Source of the DNA: Pyronema omphalodes | Lineage: Eukaryota; Ascomycota; Pezizomycetes; Pezizales; Pyronemataceae | Direction: 5' to 3' | Assembly: GCA_024516155.1 (NCBI GenBank) | Contig: JAJJXM010000028.1 | Coordinates: forward strand, 310,001-374,000 | DNA length: 64,000 bases | In this document: positions 44,152 to 54,806 of the stretch, one piece after another | Numbering within the stretch: position 1 is the first letter of the stretch | Layout of the letters: each line of letters begins with the position of its first letter | Made by a program: the position numbers and the translations under genes | Notes under the pieces: generated by a model | What the model was told of the DNA's origin: nothing | The model's database searches: none | The model's input: only the letters and a program-made list of their open reading frames with translations

Positions 44152-44192
44152 CCCCCCCCCCCCCCCAAAAAAAAAAAAAAAAAAAAAAAAAA
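44152..44192. repeat. Compound homopolymer C15 followed by A26
   Basis: Fifteen C then twenty-six A. Read from the other strand this is T26G15, the inverse of the T/G compound tract at 42684-42742. Confidence 0.95.
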
Positions 44193-44235
44193 GGAAAAAA
44201 AATCAATGAAAGTTATGATACATTGGGTACTTTTT

Positions 44236-44278
44236 AGTCTAGTCTAGTCTAGTCTAGTCTAGTCTAGTCTAGTCTAGT
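44236..44278. repeat. (AGTCT)n pentanucleotide repeat
   Basis: Eight to nine perfect AGTCT copies. Confidence 0.93.
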
Positions 44279-45794
44279 TTGATTTGTTGTTTATTTATTC
44301 GACTTTTACTGGTTGATTTATGGGTTATGGGTTATCCGGCTAGTTGGCTGACTGGTTGGCTGACTGACTGACTGGCCTGGATGATTGAAATTCATCTATA
44401 TTTGTTGTCTAGATTTGTTCCAAGAAATATCCGTGATAACGGGTAGCTTATTTACATGTACATGATTACCTAAAGCCAGAATTTGGGCATGGATATGCGT
44501 ATGGATATGCGTATGGATATGGACGTGGGTATGGATATGGGTATGACTCGAGATATGATTTTTATATGGGTATTGACATGACTCTGGATATAAGTCAAGA
44601 TATTGAGAGGCCTCATTAGGTGGTTAAAGGTTTAGATCACGAGGACGAGAGTCGGATATTGTTTTAGTCCTGCTGCTGCATGGGTCTTTTACGCCTCGGT
44701 TAGCGTGTGATATATGATTCATTATATGAATAATAATATTAATGATATAAATCGAGGTATGAATCAAGATGAATTAAGATAAATCGAGGTATGAATCGAG
44801 ATAAATCGAGGTATGAATCAAGATAAATCGAGGTATGAATCAAGATATGCTGTCCAGATATAAAATCCAAATATATCACATAACAAACCAACAAACCAAC
44901 CAACCAACCAATCGAATCCAACCAATCAATCAATTCAATTCAATCCAATCCAATCCCATTCGTTTTTTTTTTTCACAATGGACAAAGCCAAGTCAAGTAA
45001 AGTGTGTGTGTGAGTGGGTATCAAAAATGATTACGTATCAAGTACAAGCAAAAGTACAAACATAAGCATAAGCTACGAAACTACGAAGCTATAGTTTATT
45101 TAGCCCAGCCTGAACTATCTTAGCCCAGCCTGAACTATCCTAGCCTAGTCCAATTCCAAGCAGAAGAAGCAGAAGATGGAAAAAGAGTAAAAACAGTCAA
45201 AAGAGAATAAAGAGTTTAAAGGAAAACCAGTAAAAAAAAAGAAATAAGGTAAAAAAAAAAAAAAAAGACATACAAGCATCACCCCATAAAAGTATTGTCA
45301 TCACATAGCTGACCAAAAAAAAAAACACAGAAATCGAGAAAATGAGAAAAGGAAAATAAAAAAAACGAAAATGAAAATGAAAAGGCCCAACCGTTATTAA
45401 TTTATCGGTTTACTGGCAATAGAATAAAAAAAAGAATAAAGAAACCTACAAAGGAGCCTAAAGTGACCTAAAGTGACCTAAAGAGACCTAAAGAGAGTGT
45501 GATAATGAACCCCCAGAAATAATAAAAGTACCCAGAAGTTTACGAACAGGAGAACAAAAAGAAAAAAAAACGGCAAAAAAGACAAATGGGTATGATACAA
45601 CTTCGACAATACTGCTTCCTCGGATTCCGACTTCTTGTCTGACTAATCCAATGATTCAAACCACCTTCCACCATTCTGGTAATCCAAGATTTTGTCAATG
45701 CAAAATTCTACCATCCATTCTCCAGGGTCGGCAGTCAGCAATTAATCCAATTCCTCCGCTGCCCATTTAACCCAAAATTTCCTCCTCTACTACC

Positions 45795-46289
45795 CTATTT
45801 AAAATTCCTAAAAACCTCCCCATCAATCTCCCCTACCGACCCGAGCTCCGGCAACCTAGGCGGAGCCATCGCAACACTTGATCTCTCGACCTCTGCCACA
45901 CCACCAAACAAACTACTCATTCTCTTTCCTCCAGCTTTCTTCCACCAACTACTCTTCTTCTTCTTCTCTGTCCCTGCCGAAAAAATCGACATTCTATCGC
46001 TTCTATCACCTGCTAAAGTTTCGCCTCCAGCGGTTTGTGGTGGCGCACCTGGAAAGGCGGGATTGTTCAAACTAACTCTCGATAGGAAGCGACGCATAGA
46101 GGTTGGTCCAGAGTTACTGGGGGATTGAGGTGGGGTTATAGAGTCGGCTGGTGCAGCGGGAGAAGCGGCGATCGACGATGCTGGTGAACGGGGTGGTGAT
46201 AAGTCTTCGAGAGATACTTGGGGGAGAGATGTGCCGGCGGTTAGGGATTCGAATTTGGGGAGAGAGAGGGTTAGGGTGGGGCGCGACAT
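45795..46289 (-). CDS. Small Ser/Pro-rich protein of a type seen across Pezizomycotina (164 residues)
   Basis: Single exon, ATG at 46289. The sequence runs MSRPTLTLSLPKFESLTAGT, a Ser/Pro/Ala-rich middle with SPPRSPASS and TPPQSPSNS (possible proline-directed kinase sites), MRRFLSRVSLNNPAFPG, then a basic KKKKSSWWKKAGGKRMSSLF and a C-terminal PPRLPELGSVGEIDGEVFRN before FK. Short proteins ending in a PPRLPEL...FKN-like tail occur in many filamentous ascomycetes without known function; this link is from memory. The frame has a coding-like composition and ends in a stop before a long A-rich non-coding region. Confidence 0.7.
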   Translation of the reverse strand: MSRPTLTLSLPKFESLTAGTSLPQVSLEDLSPPRSPASSIAASPAAPADSITPPQSPSNSGPTSMRRFLSRVSLNNPAFPGAPPQTAGGETLAGDRSDRMSIFSAGTEKKKKSSWWKKAGGKRMSSLFGGVAEVERSSVAMAPPRLPELGSVGEIDGEVFRNFK

Positions 46290-47172
46290 GTTGGGTGTTG
46301 TGTGTGGATGACGATGCAGAGTGCTGTTGTGGAGATTCGTGGTGGAAGTGTAAGGTTGATTTGTCGGTGTCGGTGGAACAACTTCAACTGGCTTCGAGAG
46401 TCAACCGTGGTAAAGGGACGTCGAGATCGAAACGAGTGTGATAGGTCTGTTGCAACGCGTTGGTTTGCAAGGTGTAGAGGGCTACGAAGTGTTCGCTGAG
46501 TTGGCGGTATTTGCTGTCGCTTCGTGATTCGGACGGCGGTACAATTGAATGACTACCTTTAGTTGACCCCCTTAGAGTGTTTGCGGTAAACTTCTGGTTC
46601 TCTTTTTCTGCCGTATTTATCGCAGTTCGTTTTTTGACGCTGTGTTACACCTGGTTCACAACGGTTGGGCAGTGTTGGATGATCAAGGTAATGATAGGTC
46701 GATAATTTGGATTTTCCTTTTTTTGTGGTCCTTTGTGTCGTCCTTTAGGTGGAGGGTCGTGGAGTTCCTCAGCAGTGTAGGAGGTAAGTCCTGTTCAAAG
46801 GTTCCGCTCGCGAACACGATGCTTTCTTCCTTCGCCTGCAACAAAGCGACAGGGAATGCTCACTCACTTACTATGTTAGACTCGTCTAGTTAGTTAGTCA
46901 ACAGGCCAGCTGCCCCGAGAAAGAGAAGCGTGGCATGGATAATGCGAGGCCAAGCCCCACAAGAGGAATCGGCTTCAAGCAAGGGGCCCGTAGCCAAGCA
47001 GCAGGGGAGCTCAAAAGGGAAGCGCAGCCCAGCAAACTGACACAAAAGAGTGTCACTCAGTTGGAAAAAGTCAAATGACAAACAGGGAAGAACCAGAGCA
47101 GAATGAGAAAAGAAATTGAGAAGAATCAGAGAATAAATAGAAGAAAAAGAAGTAAAGAAGTAAACTCAAAAT
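46290..47172. other. Intergenic DNA, no gene supported
   Basis: The first 300 bp is the likely promoter of the minus-strand small protein gene. Frames at 46642-46893 and 46890-47081 have no motif. Confidence 0.5.
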
Positions 47173-47382
47173 ATGCATTCTCAACACAACGCCCTACAGT
47201 GCCGTCTGTGTGGATGCATCGTCGTCGACTGCATTCCCGCTTCACATACATCTGCACTGTGCAGAGGCGACAACTTTGTAACTGGAAGAGGGAGGTGTGG
47301 CGGATGCCTGACACCATCAAACCTATCCCGAGTAGCTCTGGCTTGCGAAATGTCAAAAAGTCGGCGCAGCAAAAGAAGTTAG
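47173..47382 (+). CDS. Weak candidate: 69-residue Cys-rich small protein
   Basis: ATG at 47173, single exon. It reads MHSQHNALQCRLCGCIVVDC, then CRGDNFVTGRGRCGGCLTPS, giving eight Cys with two CxxC pairs, which could bind zinc. There is no signal peptide, and the C-terminus is basic (SKSRRSKRS). The spacing resembles a small zinc ribbon, but overlapping frames on both strands are also open (47103-47420, 47126-47356), so the coding strand is unsure. Confidence 0.3.
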   Translation: MHSQHNALQCRLCGCIVVDCIPASHTSALCRGDNFVTGRGRCGGCLTPSNLSRVALACEMSKSRRSKRS

Positions 47383-50300
47383 AGCTAGTCTGGCGGCGGA
47401 GAGGAGTTAAAGGAGTTTAAGCCAAGCTAAGACGTTCTGAACTTTGAAGGGGGACCAAAGAGAGCCAGGCTAGACATTTCGGAGAGCAGAAGAGACCAGA
47501 GCCCATCGGAGCGTATCCGAAATCCGAGTCGAGATGAGTCGAGTAGATTCGAGTCGAGTAGGGACTTGGGTAATGGGCAATGGGCAATGGAGAATGGGGA
47601 AGTTTGACCAAGTCTTAGAAGTCCTAGCTAGTAACATTCACCATCTGCAAAATGTTCTTACAAGAGCACAGAGAGCACTGGAAGTCATGGTCAGCAAATA
47701 GTGCATCACATGTTTCCCTTCTTCATTCATACATACAGATAAAGTTAAACCAATCCCTCCGTCTCAAGTTAACCTAATCCCACTGAGTCCCCGTCCCTCT
47801 CCAAGACACTGTTGAACCAGCTAGTTCAGGCAACCAGCAGGGATCCCTCCCAGCTACCCCCAAAACATCCACCGAGTCCCGGGCTCATTTCAACGTACCC
47901 GGTATTTCACGAAGGCGAGTTTGTCCACCGCAGTCCACCATAGAGACCTATTCCTGCCTCCACGCCCTCAAAATTCCATATCCCATATCCCATATTCCAT
48001 CCCACTAAATCATGATTATCATCAACTCCCTTCATAACCAGCATACCAGTAAGCCAAAGTAAAACCCCCCAGAATTCAAGCCAGGCCTCCCCAAAAAGCC
48101 ACACATGCAGCACCCAGCGTGCACTGTGACTGAGGCCTTACACCGTACGTCGCACAGACACTTCACTTCTCCGCAGCGCTCGGAAGACAATTTTTTTTTC
48201 TCCCGCGAGGTATATGATTCCGATGGGGTTTGCAGAAGGAGTTCAGTTGAGTCGGATGATATGCTGTACTGTGTGCTATGCATGTTTGAGATGATATGAT
48301 GTGGAGTGCTAGTGAGATTGCATGGAGTAACTAACTACTAACTATGGTGCTATGTACATGTCCCGCGGGGGATAGCAGGTAGCGAGAGGGAGGGATAGAT
48401 AGCGAGATAGCGAGATTATGCTGGCTATGCTGGCTATGCTAGCTACGTCGGTGGCTAGTTGGCTATGTATTGTGTTGTATTGTGTTGGGTGAGTAAGCTG
48501 GTATCTTATGGTTCATAAGGTATCTTACAACTTACATCGGCATGTTACATCGGCACCCTGCATACTGTATTCTGTATTTAACAGCGGCATCCTGCATTCT
48601 GTATGTATTTTGAATTCTGAATTCTAAATCCTGAATTCTGTACTGTATTATGTGTTATGTGTTATGTATTACGCTTTCAATATTCTGTTTTCTGTCTTCC
48701 GCCACCATATTCCACCACCATATACATACCTCAGAGCAATCACCACATATTCACCATCATTTATCAAATTACTAACCGAATTCGTCATCAATCAACTTAC
48801 ATAATCGTCCCCTTACCTTACCTTCCCCTACCTTACCTAACCGAAATTAACACAACCGATGTCCGAAGGAACGATGAACGATGGAACGATAACCGATACC
48901 GATGTCAATGTCAATGTCGACAGCTGTCAAAAATTTCTGTAGTGTAACATGCATCATACATATATACATTACCCCAGTTGGTAGCTAGTGTACCTTACCT
49001 AGCTCAACTCAGAAAAAAGCTTCTCGTGCCTAATTATCACATGACGAAAAAAAGAACCGGCCAATTATCGACCAACCAAGATCAACGACCAAGAAAAGAT
49101 CAACGCATCATAATAACAGCACCAAAAATTACCATAAACAAACGCTATTAACAGTAATAACCAACAAACCGATAACCAGGATTGGTAAGCGCTATTGAGA
49201 AATAACCGCGTGTATTCCTCATCGTCATTCAGGAACTGAGATAACGTTAACAGGGAACAGGGAACAAGGATCATGCCGGTTCCTTTTGAAATACCTAATT
49301 CTAATTCTACATAAAATCATATCAAGCAATGAAGATCGGTTTAAGAACCTGGCACTTGACGTTTGGAACTAAGGACTTGGGATGAGATATGTTGGGGTTT
49401 GCTTTAGGCCTTATTGATTGATGGATTGATGGATTGGTTGGTTTGGGTGGTTTGGGTTTACTGCTTATGCGGAGAGTGATGAGGTGGTTGTGATGAGCGT
49501 GGATATGGGGAGCTGTAATGGTGCCGGGCATATTGCATTGTTGGCTTGTTGGAGAGTTACTACAGGTGCGTATCTATGTATAAGTGTTCGAGAGTTTATG
49601 ACTGATAGATCATAGATACTGGAATAAAACCGCCTTACGGAATTTATAGGTGTTGCTGTGTTGGGCTATGTTGTGATTGAAAACCTTTGGTTCTTGGGAA
49701 GTTGGTGGTGATGTCATCTGTTGAAGAATGTTAATCAACTAGCTAGGTCTGGATATTATAAAGACTTCATCTGGAAATATACCCAGATATAGACGTACTA
49801 AGTACTTGCCTAGTTCTAGTGGAGATTATAGCAGGCTGACATAATGACATGATATCTGTGGACCCCGGAATCGATAACGTCCGGCTGTGTAGTGGTGTAA
49901 TGGTAAAGTGATGTAGCATATATATGTATATATATTCAAAACCGTTTATCGACTACAACCTATATCACTTGGGCCATGATCTCTAAGCGTACATAGCGAT
50001 CCATATTAATCAGGGTTTGTAATATCTTCAATCGCTTACGAAATTGCTTGCAACAAAGAGTAAAGCTTACATAAGCCTTGATTATTCCGAATTACTGTGA
50101 TGATGTGAATGTCGAAGGATCTTTGTTATTTTGTTTTCCTTCGGTTTTTCGTTTTCAATTTTTTGCGACTTCTTTTTCGTGCTTTCTTGTTTGTGTTTCA
50201 CTGGGTTTCCTATCTTGGTGAATCTACTTTTTCTTTGTTTTTCTATACCATATTTCTAAGCTTCGTTTCTTGGTCCATGACCTTTTTGTGAGTTATGCAC

Positions 50301-50884
50301 ATTCTGGGATATACTAACTAACTGGAGACTTCTTTTTTGCGGCACTTTGTTGCAGGACGAGGGTTTGACGTGGGAAAAAGCTTAGAATCATAACAAGAGG
50401 GCAAGATGGAGGTGGAGATACAAGTGAGTGAATTAGATAAAAAAAACAAGTATCTGCAACGACAAAAGAACATAAGGAGGTGATGTGCACTAAGGCAACA
50501 TCCACTTCCATCAACAGTCACAAAGAGAACACGGCTCTACAGACTAAAGATTTAACACACTTGTTTGGGTTTTATGCATTTTGCATTTGTTCACAGAGCA
50601 GAGTTTTTGTTAATTTTGATTTAGGGATTATAGCCATCGAAAAAAGACAATGGATGGGGTTGATCAAAGATATGAAAGATTTGCACGTATCCGCGAGAAG
50701 ATCACTGTGAATTGAATGACTGTGAAATGAAAGTAAAACAGCCATGAAGATTTCACAAGTGTTTCGCACACTTGTGATGTTGCAAGCCTGTACGGATTTT
50801 TCCTGCGTACCTTGTGTCAGCCAACTGTCCCCTGTCTCCTGGCGGCGAATTTTGCGGCGAATATGGAGTGAAGCATGCCGTTTT
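47383..50884. other. Gene-poor region with short repeats
   Basis: Contains GAGTCGAGATGAGTCGAGTAG repeats (47525-47565), GGGCAATGG repeats (47573-47596), ATATCCC repeats (47975-47995), GCGAGATAGCGAGA and ATGCTGGCT repeats (48400-48450), GAATTCTGAATTC-type runs (48610-48645), CCTTACCTTACC repeats (48810-48840), and GATTGATG repeats (49415-49435). T-rich frames at 50109-50291 lack support. No gene recognised. Confidence 0.5.
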
Positions 50885-50979
50885 GCAGCTTCGCCATGCA
50901 GGTAGACGTGCTTCACGCGTACCTCGCACTTTGGCCGCTTCAGTATGCAAATAGACGTACTTCGCCGCACTTTTAGCCG
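50885..50979 (+). repeat. Imperfect ~45-bp direct repeat pair in a probable promoter
   Basis: Unit 1 (about 50885-50932) and unit 2 (about 50933-50979) share GC(A/C)GCTTC, ATGCA, TAGACGT, CTTC.CGC and CGCACTTT in the same order. They lie 280-380 bp upstream of the ORF at 51264. Confidence 0.7.
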
Positions 50980-51019
50980 CATTTTGAGTCACTGCACAAG
51001 CGGATTTTTATCCTCCATT

Positions 51020-51263
51020 TCGCCGCTTAAGCTCCGTCCGGGGCTTTTTAAGGGCTGTGATTCGTGACCGAGAACTCTTGTCTCTCATTCATACAGCATC
51101 CACCTCCACATCACCACATCACCACATCTTCTCATTTCTACCCTTCTCTGCCCTCTCTATCCTTTTCTATCTTTTTCCATCTTTTTCTACTTGCTCTTGA
51201 TTGCGAGTCTTTTTCTCCAAAGCAAATTTGATCTCCTTTGGTCACTTTCGAGTATCCATCGCT
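51020..51263 (+). promoter_or_regulatory. Probable promoter and CT-rich leader
   Basis: GGGGCTTTTTAAGGGCTG (51039-51056) resembles a TATA-type element. CATCACCACATC repeats and a long CT-rich block follow (51100-51190), the usual layout upstream of fungal transcription starts. This suggests a transcribed unit to the right even though no clear gene product was recognised. Confidence 0.45.
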
Positions 51264-51422
51264 ATGGAACCAATCTGCAACCCCAACCACCTCGATACCA
51301 TGATGCAACTTGCGATTGACTTTGACTTAATGCTATTGTTTAAGTATTGTCGAGTGTTATTTGCTGACATTATAAATGAAATCAAAGGTCCGGCATTGTT
51401 TGATGTCATAGAGAAAATGTAA
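51264..51422 (+). CDS. Candidate first exon or 52-residue small protein
   Basis: ATG at 51264 after a promoter-like region. It reads MEPICNPNHLDTMMQLAIDF, then DLMLLFKYCRVLFADIINEI, and ends DVIEKM at a TAA inside TGTAAAAAAAATC. The composition is protein-like with no low complexity. It may be a complete small protein or the first exon of a longer gene that ends at 52497. No family recognised. Confidence 0.35.
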   Translation: MEPICNPNHLDTMMQLAIDFDLMLLFKYCRVLFADIINEIKGPALFDVIEKM

Positions 51423-52135
51423 AAAAAATCAAAAAAAGAACTTTGCAAATCACCCCCGGAGATTTCCACGACCACGGCAGTATAGCATCAGGCTGGACCC
51501 ACCTGGTGCTGGCAGCACTTTCCTAGGATAAAAACAGGTTGCGTACACCTGTTTTTCCTTCGTTACGTCTTTTCCTAGGCATGGACACCTGCCACTGGCT
51601 GCCTCAGGACTTCTCCAAATCGACAACTTGTGACTTGTACTTGCGACATGTACCGTCATGGATGAACGGAGCCGTTCCCTCAGCTCGAGGAATAGAGCAT
51701 AAACAAACGGATCGATCACTTGGAAGAACAGCTTATACGTTAATCGCAGGAACCATAAGCTTTCTCCAGACAAACGAAAAAGTCTGTCTTTGTTTTTTTT
51801 GTTTTTGCTTGCAATTTTGATCGACCCGAAAAGAAATATGATACCCCAGCAGCGGTACACCACTGCAGTACTCGTGGGCTCGATATTCAACTTGACTTGT
51901 ATCTATTGTTTCCTTCTTTCAGCAATGTTCTTTATCCCTGCTGGCCTTCGACTGCATGGTTCTAGTATCATCCATTAGACGAAGAACTCAAACGAATGTT
52001 AGGGTGAGTGTTTTTCCTTTCCAACATTTTTCTCCAATCCCCATTATTCCCCTCCTACGTCAAGTTGCATCACATGGAAGGTGGGTTGGGGGAGTGGCAG
52101 TTGCCATAAATAGGTAGAAGGACTCAAAATTAGAG

Positions 52136-52497
52136 GTGAGTTTCATCTCTTGTCTTTTGGGGGATTACGATAGTGCAACTGGATCAAGTGGCTTGAATGG
52201 CAATATGGGGGTATTGGACTTTACAATGGATGTCTCTCTATTCTATGATGATGTGTTTTTGTTATGGGATTATATTTATGGAGTTGATCAATGTATACCG
52301 CATCTTTGGTTTATAACATATATTTATTTGGGTTTCAATTTATTTACAGTGCTCCTGACAAGAAGCCATTGCGAGTGATATCGTGTGATATGAGGCATTT
52401 AGCATTCAATGACTTGGTGAAATGGACAAGGCCAATAGACCTAGGTCATGAGCCTTATGATGCATCTGTGTTGAGGGCTTTGCAAGCCTTGGACTAA
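52136..52497 (+). CDS. Candidate downstream exons of an unidentified gene
   Basis: Two protein-like segments, MGVLDFTMDVSLFYDDVFLL (from about 52206) and, after a possible short intron ending TTTACAG at 52349, APDKKPLRVISCDMRHLAFN, then DLVKWTRPIDLGHEPYDAS and a stop at 52495-52497. The second segment is the more convincing. Joining the two needs a weak GTTTAT donor and a 41-nt intron. It may belong with the candidate exon at 51264. Confidence 0.25.
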
Positions 52498-52655
52498 TTT
52501 GTTTTTCTCCCATTCGACAACCTTGAGCATTTCGTCATTCAAAGAAAGGTAGCTTGAGGTCCGAAATGAAACTTCCAGGCTCATAACGATGGACGCGAGT
52601 ACTATCTTAAGCGAGTAATCTTGTGTGCCTATTGGGGGGTAGTGTGAGGGTGGGC

Positions 52656-52672
52656 GGGGGGGGGGGGGGGGG
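52656..52672. repeat. Homopolymer G17
   Basis: Seventeen G, preceded by a GTGAGGGTGGGC stretch. It is 159 bp right of the stop of the preceding candidate exon. Confidence 0.95.
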
Positions 52673-53373
52673 TGGGCAATGTATTATAGCTTTGTGAGAA
52701 TATGTAAACAAAATTCGAGCACTCTCTTCTCCCCACCCTCCTGCCCAATGTCACTTGCCCAATTAGTAGCCATTCTTCAGACCGAGTAAAAAAAAAAAGA
52801 CCACTCCCTCCCATGGAAAGAGTGAGGTTTTCCTTCATGGCCGGCTCGTTCCAATCCTAATGTGAATGGTAGAAGATTCAACTGGAATATATCTTCCTCA
52901 ATGATTCCAAAATACGACATGGAAAAACCACCCACCTCCATCTTATTATCTATAAGACTGTAGCATCACAGTCGAACAGGACAGAAGTGAGGGGGGGGAC
53001 CTTTATTTTTCTGCTCTATAGCCCGAGCTGGGAATAGTACTTATACATGGGGATTAAGAATGTAAAGATTCAAGAAGGGCTTGAGGTGTAAAGCTGAAGT
53101 GATGATGGCGAGGTTGATATGTATGTAATCTATAAGTTGTAAGCTGTAGCAGTTTTGAGGAAACTTTAAAGAGCGGGGAGGAAGAGATGGATGGATGACA
53201 GTTGGGATAATGTATATAGGATACATTATGTGTGCATGCTATACATAGCTATGAGATTTGAACCAGTTATAGAATCGGGGTACAAGGATTACATTCTAGA
53301 ATTCGTTGATATTACTTTACAGCCACAAGTACATGTATTATAGATAGTTAAAGGAATAGAAGCATTATTCGAA

Positions 53374-53473
53374 GGCGGGATGGCCGAGTTGGTTATGGCG
53401 CCAGGTTAAGGTTACCTTAATATCGATTCCTGGTTCGGGAAACTGAGCGTGGGTTCAAGTCCCACTTCCGTCA
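53374..53473 (+). tRNA. tRNA-Leu(AAG) with a 16-nt intron
   Basis: Acceptor stem GGCGGGA (53374-53380) pairs with TTCCGTC (53466-53472), with two G-U pairs, and A73 is at 53473. The D arm is GCC-GAGTTGGTTAT-GGC. Anticodon stem CCAGG (53401-53405) pairs with CCTGG (53429-53433), with anticodon AAG at 53408-53410. The intron is about 53412-53427, and its CCTTAA is complementary to TTAAGG of the anticodon loop, the classic pre-tRNA fold. A long variable arm follows (TTCGGGAAACTGAGC), as expected for Leu, then T arm GTGGG-TTCAAGT-CCCAC. ATTTTTG and T8 follow downstream as RNA polymerase III terminators. Confidence 0.95.
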
Positions 53474-54806
53474 ACATTATTTTTGATTCTATTTTTTTTC
53501 TTGTTCCTTGTTGATTGTGATTGACGGTGCGGTATATGTAGCAGTGATGCTTTTTTCTTTCTTTCTCGGAGTGGTCTTTTTTAGTCTACATAGAAGAGCG
53601 GATGATAGATGGTAGATGGTAAATAATTTGGTGGACGACACTTAGTACGGGTAGTGTCACCCCCGACTGCGACCGCTATTTCTCCACCACGACCCATATC
53701 ATCAAGTCACGAAAATCGCTACATCTAGCAAAAGAATATCTGTCAGCGTATGTTTCAATAATAATAATGTTATAGTATATAGCTAACATTACATATCAAC
53801 AATTCCATGGATGATGGATCCTGGTATTGGTATTCTTGGTGATTTTTCGTGAACCTTGGTGATGTCTATGATTCTCGGGGATGGGTTTGGATGGGCTTGA
53901 TATCTGGGGGAGATGAACTAATGGACTAACGAAGTAATGGAGCAAGCCAAATGTTCTTTTTCGTTACCGCTTCTGGGGGTATTCTTAGAACTTGGGAACT
54001 TGGAAACTTTGGATATTGGTTCCTTGCATCATAACTTGTTCAACCCCCGTGACTCTAGTCTCTTTGAAACTCAGTATCTCGGTTTACACTTTCAGTAATA
54101 ATACAATGACTCACAGCGAGTAACCTCCTCTTCTCTAGTTCAAGTTTTCGCGCAAAGAAATCACATCTAGGATTCTAGTCACAGTTCCATAAGTTTTTTT
54201 TTTTTTTTTTTTTTTTTTTTTGGGTTAGATATTATGAGATTTGATTTGGAGAAAATAGATTTCTTGGGTCTTGGGTTTCTTTATGGGTATTGAAACTGAA
54301 CTTTCATTCGTTGTTTTTGTTACTCTCATCGTTGTTTGAATTATCGTTTGGTTTATTACTATGATGCTATCTGCCTTGAAATCTTCGTAGTTCTCGTTAT
54401 CATCTCAAGCATCATCACTAGAACCTAGCCTGCATAGCCTTCCTAGCCCTCTCAGTAACTTTCCCTTCCTCTTCCTCTCCCTTCTTCTCCTCTTCCTCAC
54501 CCTTCCTCACCCTTCCTCACCCTTCCTCACCCTTCCTCTCCCCTCCTCTCCCCTCCTCTCCCCTCCTCTCTCTTCCTCTCTCTTCCTCTCCCTTCCTCTC
54601 CCTTCCTCTCTCTTCCTCTCCCTTCCTCTCCCTTCCTCGCCCTCTCTCTTTCACTCTCTTTCATCATCACCCTCCATCACATTCGCTAACTCCTACCCTC
54701 CAAACCCAAACACACCCCATTCAACCGTACACAAAAACAAAACCCAACTCCAGCCATTCCCATCCTCAACCCCCTCCCCCTCACACTCCACCTTCACCAT
54801 GAGCCA
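53474..54806. other. Intergenic DNA between tRNA-Leu and the MGNTTSK gene
   Basis: Holds the Pol III terminator runs, AT-rich DNA, T26 at 54196-54221, then the polypyrimidine array and C-rich DNA that form the 3' flank of the minus-strand gene. No gene seen. Confidence 0.55.
54460..54655. repeat. Polypyrimidine array, CCTTCCTCTC / CCTTCCTCAC decamers
   Basis: About 19 decamer-like units with only C and T apart from a few A and G, so the minus strand is pure purine for long stretches. Such mirror-like homopurine tracts can form triplex (H-DNA). Confidence 0.9.

Larger units (their letters stand above)
41790..45794. other. Repeat-rich intergenic region
   Basis: 4 kb without a supportable gene. 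The clearest arrays are listed separately. Others: GGCTGACTGACTGACTGG near 44343-44375, ATATGGATATGCGT repeats (44488-44525), GAGGTATGAATCAAGATAAATC repeats of period about 22 (44754-44845), CCAACCAACC (44890-44912), CCTAAAGTGACCTAAAG (45455-45490) and many A runs at 45230-45580. Confidence 0.55.

Noticed and set aside
47907..48283. Cys-rich minus-strand frames around MHSTQYSISSDS
   Set aside because: No signal peptide, splice sites or conserved pattern; overlapping frames are equally open.
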